From positions 1-44,470 of the IMG/VR virus record IMGVR_UViG_3300021602_000471: a stretch of 44,470 bases of DNA. One strand, written 5' to 3'. This document shows, piece after piece, positions 27,261 through 34,696 of the stretch. Both the position numbers and the translations under genes were made by a program. The DNA comes from a virus. The notes under the pieces are model-generated. The model did not search any database. It saw nothing but the letters and a program-made list of their open reading frames with translations, and was not told the DNA's origin. Each line of letters opens with the position of its first letter. The stretch's first letter is position 1.

Positions 27261-30227
27261 ATGTCTGACTCCGGTAAACAATCTCCTCTTGGCGCCAATG
27301 CACTATGTTCATTGTTGCAAAACTCCGGCCTTAATATAAACCCAGTAATGGCAGCACACATGGGAGTAAGTCCTTCTGAAACGGGCTATGTTCTAGGTAC
27401 AATGTGCAACAATACTTGTCTGCGGTTACTTACATATGCCATTCACGATGCGTTTGTAAGAGGATATGCAAGTGGTGCAGACATTTCTGTGTCCAAGACG
27501 GTGTATGATGAACTGATCTACATTGGTGCCGGAATGGTACCTGCGCTTGGAAATTCTAAACCAACTACATTTAATTGGAGCGGTCCCGCAGATGCAGGAG
27601 ACTCCACTAGTTTAGCAGCGCAAGTAAGATCGTGGATTCCATATACCTCGGCAAATCCGTATCCTGAGATTACAAGTTGGGGGTATATCAGATTATTGGC
27701 TCTGCAAGCCAGACATGAATTCAATTACAATAGCACGTATTACAGTACCAGTGAATACAAAGACTTTCTGTCCTCATTCATGTGTTCATACGCATTTGTA
27801 GAGTATTCAAATGCAGCTATCACTGCTGTTCAGAACTCTAAGACATATCTGGATGGCACTTATTCAAATATGAATGATCTGATTAGTGCCGATATTCTCG
27901 GTGTTAATCTATCAGCCAAGATGTTTGGTCTGGATCTGATTGATATTGGTAAGGCCATTGATCTATCATCTATTGACTCATTTGGTCTGCCGTCTAAACT
28001 ATTAGTGTCTTTGCAAAAATACAATGCCATTACACCCTCATTGACTTTGGCTTTGTTGTCGTCGGGCCTATCGCAGGCAGAGGTAAACACCATTCTCGCC
28101 TCAGGTACTCCGACGGTTGAACAGGAGACTAAGATATACGGCGCCTTCACTATCATTGCCGATCAGGATCTGATTGATATTCTGGTGCCACTGAACTGTA
28201 AGATTGCTCTAAACACTCTGGCTGATCTGCTAAACGTAAAAAAGATGTTCCCGAGAAGTTATAGTTCCATGACAGTCCCGGTGTACAATACCACTTTCTC
28301 AAATGCCAATAGCAAAATATACTATCCGATATACGTTGGCTCCGCGCTGAATCCAAATCTAACCTCAGCCCCTGTGATGAGTGCAGTAGGAACAATAATT
28401 CCGACGAGTATGCCGCCTGAGGTAACTTCTGTTACTAATCCGGTGTTCACACCACAAGAACCGTTTATTGGTTTCGGCTCATATCTCTTTACCATAATAC
28501 CAACAGATATTGGTATTGCAGCAGGCGCCTTCAGTGTGTCCATGTTGCAAATAAAGAACATCCTGTCTGTCCCAATTGAGAAGTTCGCACAATCAGTAAT
28601 TAATCTGGAAACTATCAATGGGTTGGCGGTTAATGGGTCATCTGTGCCGGCTCATCTGCCGTTGATCATGCCCGGTTCTAATTTGATTGCTCTTGGGAGT
28701 GGACCACAGGGCACCTACACCATGTCTAATTTCTTCGGATGCATGTCCGGTCTGCCGTATAGTGTGGCACGAATACAAGAAATAACGGCTATGGTGCGCG
28801 ATGTTCCAGGAGAAGCCGCAAAGTCAGGTGGTTCCAGTCTGTACGACATTTACAAAGAGTTGTATCTGGCGGTGACTTGGGAAAGGGCTATCGCATCAGT
28901 ACAGTATACCACATACGAGGTAGAAAGCCCGCCACTGACATTTACTACATGGTATCATGCTACCGGAGTCACTATTACAGATCAGGGAGGCGGCTATGGA
29001 AGGGCCGGCGCATCACCACCTGTTATCACTATGACCGGCGGATCTGCCACATCAACGATAGGCACAGATAAAACGAATGTGGGGACATTTGGACGAGTCA
29101 CCGCATTATCTTTTTCTTCGGGTGCCGACCTACTCTCACCCCCTACAATATCAATTGATTTTCCCCCTGGTACAGGATCATTTTCAAATTCAATAGTTCA
29201 AGGATATATTGATCTGGCAAACGCAGAAATCGCAGCTATCCGAACAAAGTTCCCGGCACTCAGCGCCGAACTCAACACACTATGGGATGCCACCGGTACT
29301 CAATTAACCAGAGAACAACGTTCAAGGTCAATCGCCTTACCACCAGTTCCTGTTCCGAAAAACACCTGGTTATCATCGTTTCCGATTACTCATTACTCTT
29401 TCGTTGACTCCATACCAAGATATGCTCTGAACACCAATCCACATATGTATGCACAGACGTTAGAGGCTATTTCAAACATGTCAACAGTTGGTGGACAGAG
29501 TATCGTGGCAATGATGCGCCAAGAAAGAAACCAAGCACGGCTGGCTCCTGTCGGAATTCCACTTGATAACAATATTCCGGTGATGCCACCGTTAACAGAG
29601 CAGAGTTCCCTATTAGCTAATGGATTGGATGGAGGCAGCATTATGTCCTTCATGAACCAAGCGGTTTCGGCAACTGCGTTGATAGAGGTTACTGCTGACA
29701 CAACTATTGATGGAGGTGGCATTGTTGACACAATTACGGTTACTAACCCGGGTTCAGGGTATACTGAGGCACCTACCGTTACTATCGTGCCCACCGGGCT
29801 AGGTGACGGCGCCACCGCAACTACTATATTAAACTCAGACGGTACCATTGATGTGATTCTTGATTCCGGTGGTAGCGGATACACGGAACCACCATTGGTT
29901 ACTTTTACTGGCGGGGTCAGTACCACACTAGTTTCGCCGTCGTCTAGTGGGACATATGACTCAGTTAATAATACCTATTACATTACAGATCCATTGTTTG
30001 GTTCCACTGGTGGATCCGGCAATAATATAAGTGGACAATCACATGCAGTAGATACCGGTGGAGCAGTGGAGCCAGGTAGTCTATCGGGTTCACCATACTC
30101 AAACCTTATTCCACCAAACCTAAATACACTATACACTTCGGGTATATTATTGCCCGCTTCGCAAACACCAACTGAAGCAATCGGTGAAGTCACCGTTAAT
30201 AATTGCGACTGCTGGACCCAACCATAG
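27261..30227 (+). CDS. large virion structural protein (baseplate region)
   Basis: 988 residues from the ATG at 27261; the in-frame TTG at 27213 lies within the PAAR gene. The N-terminal two thirds are mostly helical and hydrophobic-patterned (NTCLRLLTYAIHDAFVRGY, DLIDIGKAIDLSSIDSFGLP). From about residue 560 there are three beta repeats of the form VTITDQGGGYGRAGASPPVI or VTNPGSGYTEAPTV, known from phage tail proteins. The C-terminus is Ser/Gly-rich. Directly after PAAR, it fits a baseplate or tail-tip structural protein like those of T4-like cyanophages. No catalytic motif seen. Confidence 0.7.
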   Translation: MSDSGKQSPLGANALCSLLQNSGLNINPVMAAHMGVSPSETGYVLGTMCNNTCLRLLTYAIHDAFVRGYASGADISVSKTVYDELIYIGAGMVPALGNSKPTTFNWSGPADAGDSTSLAAQVRSWIPYTSANPYPEITSWGYIRLLALQARHEFNYNSTYYSTSEYKDFLSSFMCSYAFVEYSNAAITAVQNSKTYLDGTYSNMNDLISADILGVNLSAKMFGLDLIDIGKAIDLSSIDSFGLPSKLLVSLQKYNAITPSLTLALLSSGLSQAEVNTILASGTPTVEQETKIYGAFTIIADQDLIDILVPLNCKIALNTLADLLNVKKMFPRSYSSMTVPVYNTTFSNANSKIYYPIYVGSALNPNLTSAPVMSAVGTIIPTSMPPEVTSVTNPVFTPQEPFIGFGSYLFTIIPTDIGIAAGAFSVSMLQIKNILSVPIEKFAQSVINLETINGLAVNGSSVPAHLPLIMPGSNLIALGSGPQGTYTMSNFFGCMSGLPYSVARIQEITAMVRDVPGEAAKSGGSSLYDIYKELYLAVTWERAIASVQYTTYEVESPPLTFTTWYHATGVTITDQGGGYGRAGASPPVITMTGGSATSTIGTDKTNVGTFGRVTALSFSSGADLLSPPTISIDFPPGTGSFSNSIVQGYIDLANAEIAAIRTKFPALSAELNTLWDATGTQLTREQRSRSIALPPVPVPKNTWLSSFPITHYSFVDSIPRYALNTNPHMYAQTLEAISNMSTVGGQSIVAMMRQERNQARLAPVGIPLDNNIPVMPPLTEQSSLLANGLDGGSIMSFMNQAVSATALIEVTADTTIDGGGIVDTITVTNPGSGYTEAPTVTIVPTGLGDGATATTILNSDGTIDVILDSGGSGYTEPPLVTFTGGVSTTLVSPSSSGTYDSVNNTYYITDPLFGSTGGSGNNISGQSHAVDTGGAVEPGSLSGSPYSNLIPPNLNTLYTSGILLPASQTPTEAIGEVTVNNCDCWTQP

Positions 30228-30255
30228 TGACACCTACTCTGTAGTGTGTTATAAT
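30227..30255 (+). promoter_or_regulatory. sigma70-like promoter, extended -10
   Basis: GTGACA, 17-bp spacer, TGT-TATAAT. The -10 box ends six bases before the ATG of the hydrolase gene, so the start site would fall on or beside the start codon. Confidence 0.6.
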
Positions 30256-30260
30256 AAGAT

Positions 30261-30794
30261 ATGCCGTATCCACTGAAAATTTCGTTCATCCTACTTTTTA
30301 TGCTTTTCAGTCTGATGATGTCCATACCATTGGCTTCTCCTCCGCAACCTGTATCAATGCCTAAAATTGACATGAAACAAATTACTTGCATGGCAAAGAA
30401 CATCTTTTATGAGGCAGCTGGTGAGCCAATACTTGGGCAGGCAGCTGTGGCCAGAGTCGTGCTAAATCGGGTCAACCATGGTTTTGCTAAAACGCCATGT
30501 AATGTAATCTATCAAACGGCTACCGTTGAAAAAGAGATAGACGGTGAACCCGAAGTAGTCAAAGTATGTCAGTTCAGCTGGGTATGCGCCGACAGACCAG
30601 ATCCGAACAAAAACAGCCCCGACTATGTTCTGGCAAAGCAAATCGCATATGACGTTATGGTCAACAATGCGTACAAAGAGGTTGTACCAAAAACTGCTTT
30701 ATTTTTTCACAATTTATCTATTACTCCGTCGTGGTCTTATGCCATGGCGAAGCAAATAGGAAATCACATTTTTTATTCTAAAAGGATCCTATGA
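30261..30794 (+). CDS. SleB-type cell wall hydrolase with N-terminal membrane anchor or signal
   Basis: 177 residues. Residues 4-27 are a hydrophobic helix (ISFILLFMLFSLMM) with one lysine before it and no clear signal-peptidase site, suiting a signal-arrest-release or anchored endolysin. The catalytic part is Hydrolase_2/SleB: CMAKNIFYEAAGEPILGQAAVARVVLNRV, QFSWVCADR and FFHNLSITPSW; the Glu in FYEAAGE is the expected active residue. Probably the lysis enzyme or a virion peptidoglycan hydrolase. No ribosome site upstream; the promoter at 30227-30255 would give a leaderless message. Confidence 0.8.
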   Translation: MPYPLKISFILLFMLFSLMMSIPLASPPQPVSMPKIDMKQITCMAKNIFYEAAGEPILGQAAVARVVLNRVNHGFAKTPCNVIYQTATVEKEIDGEPEVVKVCQFSWVCADRPDPNKNSPDYVLAKQIAYDVMVNNAYKEVVPKTALFFHNLSITPSWSYAMAKQIGNHIFYSKRIL

Positions 30795-30985
30795 GTTTCT
30801 ATGTGGAGACAGAAGATGCTGCCAAAGCCAGACATCTTACTAAATGGATTCAGGAAAATGTTGACCTAACACCTAAGGGCATCATTGACCGTTTTGATCT
30901 GTTCCGGCCGATCTATAAACCCACTACAAACTACGGCCACTTCGGTAAACCCGGTATGCCATGGGAAAAACTGGATCTGTTCTGA
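30791..30985 (+). CDS. MetK C-terminal-like mini-protein
   Basis: 64 residues, ATGA overlap with the hydrolase. The sequence from residue 20 (WIQENVDLTPKGIIDRFDLF, RPIYKPTTNYGHFGKPGMPW, EKLDLF) closely follows the C-terminal end of S-adenosylmethionine synthetase (in bacterial MetK: DLRPxGII, LDLxxPIY, TAAYGHFGR, WExTD). Catalytic N-terminal and central domains are absent and there is no other metK piece nearby. It may be a regulator or partner of host MetK, or an evolutionary remnant kept for another job. The next gene overlaps by tgATG. Confidence 0.65.
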   Translation: MSFYVETEDAAKARHLTKWIQENVDLTPKGIIDRFDLFRPIYKPTTNYGHFGKPGMPWEKLDLF

Positions 30986-31539
30986 TGATAAGTCGCAGTC
31001 CGGGACGTAACTCGTTTCAATCTCAAAAGCATAGAGATGCTTTGGCTGCTGATCCGACTAACGAAATGGCAAAAAGTATGGTTGATCTGTATGATTCATG
31101 GGCGAAAAGAGACCTTGACAATGAGGTTGATCCCGAATGGGCCAAAGATAATCTGGAACACGATCTGCGCTCAACAGATTGGGTTCTTGAAAAGGCCCGA
31201 GAGAGTAGGATATACGCGCAGAACCTGTATGCTGCAATGTGTAACAGAGAGTTCACCAGAAACGAAGTATGGCCATTGCTCCAGGACAAACGCTGGAGTT
31301 GTTCCTGGAGACATGCAGGTGGAATTATTGCTGATATTCTACAAGAAGGTGACTACGTTGATTGGTATTGTACTGGTATCAGGGAAATGGAAGAAATGGA
31401 TCCTGTGGAGTTTAATAACCTAACCGAAGAACAACAGATGGCGTTTAAAGAATCTCAGGCGTTTGTCTCTGAAGGTGTAATAACCGACGAGATACGAGAA
31501 GACCTGTTCAAACTGGGATGGCTCCCAGATAACGACTAA
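30985..31539 (+). CDS. conserved hypothetical phage protein
   Basis: 184 residues from the ATG at 30985 (tgATG overlap). Acidic, helical, Trp-rich: VDLYDSWAKRDLDNEVDPEWA, REFTRNEVWPLLQDKRWSCSWR, DYVDWYCTGIREMEEMD. The central part (R-S-C-S-W-R-x-A-G-G-I-I-A-D) may be a small folded domain. No function recognised. Confidence 0.6.
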   Translation: MISRSPGRNSFQSQKHRDALAADPTNEMAKSMVDLYDSWAKRDLDNEVDPEWAKDNLEHDLRSTDWVLEKARESRIYAQNLYAAMCNREFTRNEVWPLLQDKRWSCSWRHAGGIIADILQEGDYVDWYCTGIREMEEMDPVEFNNLTEEQQMAFKESQAFVSEGVITDEIREDLFKLGWLPDND

Positions 31540-31542
31540 ATA
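31535..31542 (+). promoter_or_regulatory. late promoter motif ACTAAATA
   Basis: ACTAAATA overlaps the preceding stop codon and lies 14 bases before the small gene at 31557, which has an AAGGA ribosome site in between. Confidence 0.45.
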
Positions 31543-31556
31543 CCAAAAGGAAGCAC

Positions 31557-31724
31557 ATGAACCTAAATAGAACAGGCGCCGGGCGTCATTTAATAAATCA
31601 AGTTTTGTTGAAGGCACAGCCTAGAATCAAAACTCTGACTAAACAGCAGGAAACTCCTAATCTTATTGACCAGACACCAAAGGGTATTCAGACTCCACGG
31701 TCAAAGTTTTCAGCACGAAAATGA
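31557..31724 (+). CDS. small basic hypothetical protein
   Basis: 55 residues (MNLNRTGAGRHLINQVLLKA...), strongly basic, no cysteines, no membrane segment. Preceded by AAGGAAG at good spacing and by a late promoter motif. Its TGA overlaps the IscA ATG (ATGA), which argues that it is really translated. Confidence 0.6.
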   Translation: MNLNRTGAGRHLINQVLLKAQPRIKTLTKQQETPNLIDQTPKGIQTPRSKFSARK

Positions 31725-32041
31725 TTACCATTACGGATCTGGCAGCAAGAAAAGTAACACAGACCATTGCTAAACGCGGACATGGTGAGGGTATCCGTCT
31801 CGGAGTAAAAACAACCGGGTGTTCTGGGCTGGCGTATGTTCTTGAGTATGTAGACTGTCCAAATCCAGAAGATATGTGTTATGAATGTAAAGGGTGCAAA
31901 CTATACGTTGACCCTAAAAGTGGCGCATACATAGAAGGTCTGGAGATTGACTATGTGCGACAGGGACTCAACGAGGGATTTGAGTTTAGAAACCCTAATG
32001 AACGTGACCGCTGCGGATGCGGAGAATCTTTCAGAGTGTAA
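31721..32041 (+). CDS. iscA: A-type Fe-S carrier (IscA/HesB family)
   Basis: 106 residues. GVKTTGCSGLAYVLEYV holds the first ligand cysteine and the C-terminal RCGCGESFRV the CxC pair. Between them is an unusual insertion with four more cysteines (CPNPEDMCYECKGCKLYV) that most IscA proteins lack. A-type carriers move Fe-S clusters from IscU to target enzymes. The neighbouring iscU starts one base after the stop. Confidence 0.85.
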   Translation: MITITDLAARKVTQTIAKRGHGEGIRLGVKTTGCSGLAYVLEYVDCPNPEDMCYECKGCKLYVDPKSGAYIEGLEIDYVRQGLNEGFEFRNPNERDRCGCGESFRV

Positions 32042-32042
32042 T

Positions 32043-32423
32043 ATGGCTTATTCAGATAAAGTAGTTGATCATTACGAACACCCCCGAAATGTTGGCAGGT
32101 TTGAAAAGGGAGACTCAGATGTTGGTGTAGGTTTAGTAGGTGCCCCTGCCTGTGGTGATTTACTTCAGTTGAGTCTAAAAGTGGATCCTGTGACAAAGAT
32201 CATCACTGATGCCAAGTTCAAGACATACGGCTGCGGCTCAGCAATCGCCTCATCATCTCTGGTGACAGAATGGGTCAAGGGAAAGACAATGGAGGAGGCA
32301 GTCCTTATCACCAACAGAGAAATCGCAGAGGAACTGGCGCTGCCTCCGGTCAAGATTCACTGCTCTATTTTAGCGGAAGATGCCATCAAGGCAGCAATCG
32401 CCGACTACCAAAAGAATCATTGA
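32043..32423 (+). CDS. iscU: Fe-S cluster scaffold IscU
   Basis: 126 residues from the ATG at 32043, which aligns with normal IscU N-termini (MAYSDKVVDHYEHPRNVGRF). All key residues are present: Cys37 and Asp39 in GAPACGD, Cys63 in YGCGSAIASSS, Cys106 in KIHCSIL, and the HscA-recognition motif LPPVK. The protein should be a working scaffold able to use the host HscA/HscB and IscS. Targets in the window could include the YkgJ-like protein. Full IscU plus IscA in a phage is unusual. Confidence 0.92.
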   Translation: MAYSDKVVDHYEHPRNVGRFEKGDSDVGVGLVGAPACGDLLQLSLKVDPVTKIITDAKFKTYGCGSAIASSSLVTEWVKGKTMEEAVLITNREIAEELALPPVKIHCSILAEDAIKAAIADYQKNH

Positions 32424-32448
32424 CATAAAATACAGTTTATGCTATAAT
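32420..32448 (+). promoter_or_regulatory. consensus sigma70 promoter, extended -10
   Basis: TTGACA, 17-bp spacer, TGC-TATAAT, a full consensus. It overlaps the end of iscU. The ATG at 32455 lies six bases past the -10, so the transcript would start at or next to the start codon. Confidence 0.85.
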
Positions 32449-32454
32449 ACGAGT

Positions 32455-32922
32455 ATGGCTAAATGTTATATATTAGTAGGTGTTCCGGGCTCTGGTAAGT
32501 CCACTTGGATCCATCAACAAAACTTTGATTGGACCAACACGGTCGTTGCCAGCACAGATGACTATGTTGAACGTGCGGCCGCCTTGGCCCACATGACCTA
32601 CTCCGAAGTATTCAAGGAAACAATGCCTGATGCCGTGAAGTATATGACGCATGTTGTCGTAGAGGCCGTGAAGGCAAGCAAGGACATCATCTGGGACCAA
32701 ACGTCCGTGACCGTTCCTTCTCGCCGGAAGAAGTTTCATATGTTGCCGAACTACGATGTGATTGCTGTAGTTTTCCGTACGCCCGACGAGCCAGAACTTG
32801 CTCGTCGGTTGGAGTCGCGCCCGGGCAAGGTAATCCCGAAGTATGTCATAGAAAGCATGCGGGCCAACTGGCAAGAGCCGACGTTGGCAGAAGGATTTGG
32901 GAGCATCATCCATGTTGGTTAA
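32455..32922 (+). CDS. P-loop kinase, polynucleotide-kinase-like
   Basis: 155 residues from the ATG at 32455, chosen because it follows the consensus promoter; a longer frame back to 32380 would run through iscU. Walker A is LVGVPGSGKSTWIHQ at residue 8. VVASTDDYVERAAAL and IWDQTSVTVPSRRKK, with a lid-like RRLESRPGKVIP, match the AAA_33/T4 polynucleotide kinase N-terminal domain. No phosphatase domain. In T4 this activity repairs tRNAs cut by the anticodon nuclease PrrC, which is of interest given the tRNA island downstream. No RNA ligase is visible here. Confidence 0.75.
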   Translation: MAKCYILVGVPGSGKSTWIHQQNFDWTNTVVASTDDYVERAAALAHMTYSEVFKETMPDAVKYMTHVVVEAVKASKDIIWDQTSVTVPSRRKKFHMLPNYDVIAVVFRTPDEPELARRLESRPGKVIPKYVIESMRANWQEPTLAEGFGSIIHVG

Positions 32923-33379
32923 AGAAATAGACTTCGCCACGATTGAGCAAATTTGGCGCACCCAACTCTGGCCCGGCCGAGAGAGTGCGATTGAACCATA
33001 CAGCGCCATGAGATTCATGGACGACAAGTATGATGGATCGTTTGCTGATCGTCCGCAGATTTTTCTCGGCGGTTATTTTGAAGAGGACCGACTAGAAAAC
33101 ATCATGGCAGTGAACAGCCTTCACCTTGCTGAGAGTTACATGGCCAGATCACGTGGTTTATGGTTGGCACCTAAACTTCGTGGAATGGGATTGGGGAAGC
33201 AGATGTTAGTGGCCACGAATGATCGGGCCAGAGAGTTGGGCGCAGAAGCAATCTGGTCTTTCTCCAGGAAGAGTAGCATCACCACATACGAAGCAGCCGG
33301 CTACGTTCGAACATCATCTTGGATGGATCACGGAGAGTTCGGTCCTAATGCTTATGTCATTGCCTCATTGAATAAATAG
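32912..33379 (+). CDS. GNAT N-acetyltransferase
   Basis: 155 residues from the ATG at 32912, which has GGGAG eight bases upstream; overlaps the kinase by 11 bases. GLWLAPKLRGMGLGKQMLVATNDRA carries the acetyl-CoA binding R-G-x-G-x-G, and TYEAAGYVRTSSWMDHG fits the C-terminal GNAT motif B. Substrate unknown. Two of the GNAT toxin and modification families act on aminoacyl-tRNA, but nothing here decides that. Confidence 0.75.
   Translation: MLVKEIDFATIEQIWRTQLWPGRESAIEPYSAMRFMDDKYDGSFADRPQIFLGGYFEEDRLENIMAVNSLHLAESYMARSRGLWLAPKLRGMGLGKQMLVATNDRARELGAEAIWSFSRKSSITTYEAAGYVRTSSWMDHGEFGPNAYVIASLNK
33371..33378 (+). promoter_or_regulatory. late promoter motif AATAAATA
   Basis: AATAAATA overlaps the GNAT stop and ends exactly four bases before the lipoprotein ATG; no Shine-Dalgarno sequence lies between. 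Confidence 0.5.
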
Positions 33380-33382
33380 AAC

Positions 33383-33703
33383 ATGAACTATCTTTTACCT
33401 CTGCTCCTTCTAGTCGTTGCCTGCTCACCTTCTTCCTCGCAATACGAGATGACTTCAAATGCCAAATGGAAGATGGCGACCATTGAGGTACATTGGATGC
33501 ACTCTCAAGCGGAAGTTGACACGGTGTGTTCAGCAATGAAGGATATGGGAATGGGCAATCACTACAACGCTTGTGCCCGTAGCAAGCCTGACAGCAACGT
33601 GTGTGAGATATACACACTGCAACCAAACGACTTTGATGATACAAAGAATTTGGTAACACTAGGTCACGAATCCTGGCACTGTTTCGGTGCCACACACAAG
33701 TAG
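33383..33703 (+). CDS. small lipoprotein with HExxH-type motif
   Basis: 106 residues. Signal peptide MNYLLPLLLLVVAC with a lipobox (VVA-C at residue 14) followed by Ser/Pro, so a lipid-anchored periplasmic or outer-membrane protein. The C-terminus has LGHESWHCFGATHK: HESWH matches the HExxH zinc-binding motif of metallopeptidases, with another His five residues later. Cysteines in TVCSAM, NACAR and NVCEIY could form disulfides. Possibly a small metallopeptidase or a lysis or exclusion lipoprotein. Convergent with the gene at 33704. Confidence 0.65.
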   Translation: MNYLLPLLLLVVACSPSSSQYEMTSNAKWKMATIEVHWMHSQAEVDTVCSAMKDMGMGNHYNACARSKPDSNVCEIYTLQPNDFDDTKNLVTLGHESWHCFGATHK

Positions 33704-33862
33704 CTACTTTTCTACTGGTGGATTGTTTTTTGGATAAGATGATCCGCCGGGGTTCGGTAAGGAGTCAGGGGTCGGCGGCTTTTTGTCTTTAATTTGGTTG
33801 TATACACTGTATGCAATTACAACAACAAATAGAACCAGAATGAGTATCGAAGATGTGTCCAT
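33704..33862 (-). CDS. small single-span membrane protein
   Basis: 52 residues from the ATG at 33862 (minus strand), chosen because GGGAGA stands just upstream. Residues 5-21 are a membrane helix (ILILVLFVVVIAYSVY), followed by a basic then Pro/Asn/Gly-rich tail. It is the only clear minus-strand gene in the window. With the hydrolase and lipoprotein nearby it could be a holin- or spanin-like lysis protein, but it lacks any diagnostic motif. Its stop abuts the convergent lipoprotein stop. Confidence 0.6.
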   Translation of the reverse strand: MDTSSILILVLFVVVIAYSVYNQIKDKKPPTPDSLPNPGGSSYPKNNPPVEK

Positions 33863-33878
33863 ATTTTTTCTCCCATTG

Positions 33879-33886
33879 TATTTATC
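33879..33886 (-). promoter_or_regulatory. late promoter motif GATAAATA on the minus strand
   Basis: Reading the minus strand, GATAAATAC lies 16 bases before the ATG of the membrane protein, with GGGAGA in between. Correct orientation for the only minus-strand gene supports the motif as a real promoter element. Confidence 0.6.
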
Positions 33887-33891
33887 AAGGC

Positions 33892-33920
33892 TTGACTTTA
33901 ATTCAACCGTGTGATACAAT
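33892..33920 (+). promoter_or_regulatory. sigma70-like promoter, extended -10
   Basis: TTGACT, 17-bp spacer, TGA-TACAAT. Followed by a tiny frame (ATG at 33933, seven codons) and then by a second promoter. Confidence 0.6.
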
Positions 33921-33973
33921 AGCGTTTAGCAAATGAGGAAAGTAGTTTTTGGGTAACAAGAGGTCAAATAAAT

Positions 33974-34002
33974 TTGACTTTTAATCAAAAAACTGCTATA
34001 AT
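33974..34002 (+). promoter_or_regulatory. sigma70-like promoter, extended -10
   Basis: TTGACT, 17-bp spacer, TGC-TATAAT. Reads toward the small ORF at 34049; the next intrinsic terminator is at 34219. Confidence 0.75.
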
Positions 34003-34035
34003 ACACACATAAACAATTACTTATTGGATACACGG

Positions 34036-34043
34036 ACTAAATA
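34036..34043 (+). promoter_or_regulatory. late promoter motif ACTAAATA
   Basis: Ends five bases before the ATG at 34049, with no Shine-Dalgarno sequence. Confidence 0.45.
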
Positions 34044-34048
34044 GATTT

Positions 34049-34195
34049 ATGAAAAACTTTACTTGTCACCTACAGCATATGCTCTGGCCATTATCGGCAG
34101 AGTCCTTTACAGGCATGTATCCGGTGACACCTGCGGCCTCTAAAAATATTGGACGTAGTAATGAATCAGATAAGTTTGAGGGGTTGGATGAATAA
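34049..34195 (+). CDS. small hypothetical protein
   Basis: 48 residues (MKNFTCHLQHMLWPLSAESF, then a polar Ser/Asp/Glu tail). It sits between a sigma70-like promoter plus late motif and a strong terminator 24 bases after the stop, so it forms a complete transcription unit of its own. No similarity recognised; the start lacks a ribosome site. Confidence 0.5.
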   Translation: MKNFTCHLQHMLWPLSAESFTGMYPVTPAASKNIGRSNESDKFEGLDE

Positions 34196-34218
34196 CTAGC
34201 ACACGCTGTTACATCACG

Positions 34219-34253
34219 AACCCTGAGAACTTGAAAGAGTCTCAGGGTTTTTT
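34219..34253 (+). terminator. intrinsic terminator
   Basis: Perfect 10-bp stem AACCCTGAGA / TCTCAGGGTT with an 11-base loop, followed by a run of T. Ends the small unit at 34049. A second weaker hairpin (GCTATGT / ACATAGC, 34254-34279) follows. Confidence 0.9.
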
Positions 34254-34289
34254 GCTATGTGAACGAAAAACAACATAGCAAAAAATAGA

Positions 34290-34318
34290 TAGACAATAAA
34301 TCGAAAATATGTTATAAT
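34290..34318 (+). promoter_or_regulatory. sigma70-like promoter, extended -10
   Basis: TAGACA, 17-bp spacer, TGT-TATAAT. Placed just after the terminator and before the RNA island; the likely entry promoter for the first part of the tRNA array. Confidence 0.75.
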
Positions 34319-34335
34319 AGATCAAGGAAAAGAAT

Positions 34336-34461
34336 TTGACAAAACAAGATTGGTGCAGACAGCACATGCTAACGAAGGAACAAGTCAGGCAACTGATAGA
34401 AAACAAGTTAGAACGTGCTAGACAGCATCTGGAAGCGAGAGAGAAATCTCTGGCAGATTAA
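34336..34461 (+). CDS. possible 41-residue coiled-coil protein with TTG start
   Basis: TTG at 34336 with AAGGAA six bases upstream opens a 41-codon frame (MTKQDWCRQHMLTKEQVRQL, then ENKLERARQHLEAREKSLAD), a highly charged amphipathic helix. An internal ATG at 34366 is the other start. It would be the first gene after the promoter and precedes the structured RNA region. Expression uncertain. Confidence 0.45.
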   Translation: MTKQDWCRQHMLTKEQVRQLIENKLERARQHLEAREKSLAD

Positions 34462-34610
34462 ACAGTGTGAACATAGAGGAAACGAGGTCCTCGCTCTGCA
34501 CTTAAAACATGGAGCAAACGGGCGGATGAGCGGATGAACGTGCGGCGATAACGCATCAGTATAAATGCTTGTAGAGGTATCAACCTCTACTATCCTCTGG
34601 TAACAGAGGG
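34462..34610 (+). ncRNA. structured non-coding segment ahead of the tRNA array
   Basis: No coding frame. Clear hairpins: CGAG-GTC-CTCG within AGAG...CTCT (about 34475-34500), GTAGAGG-TATCAA-CCTCTAC (34571-34590) and CCTCTG-GTAA-CAGAGG with a GNRA loop (34594-34609). It runs directly into the long-stem element at 34611. Compact helices with a GNRA loop suggest a folded RNA, not spacer. Not recognised as RNase P, tmRNA or 6S. Confidence 0.5.
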
Positions 34611-34693
34611 TATTCTAAAACATGCTAGAAGCCTTCGTGACTGTAGGCAAGTGTTGTGTTCAAAGTCGTTCCCGACTAGTGTGTTTTAGAATA
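34611..34693 (+). ncRNA. long-stem RNA element H1
   Basis: A perfect 12-bp stem TATTCTAAAACA / TGTTTTAGAATA (34611-34622 with 34682-34693) encloses about 59 bases. Inside, CTAG pairs with CTAG below the closing stem, and AGTCG-TTCC-CGACT forms a hairpin. Ends three bases before tRNA-Gln. Member of the long-stem family H described under findings. Confidence 0.65.
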
Positions 34694-34696
34694 TGT

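Noticed and set aside
34462-34693. RNase P RNA, tmRNA or 6S RNA
   Set aside because: None of the conserved core strings or tRNA-like ends of these RNAs could be found; only generic hairpins are visible.
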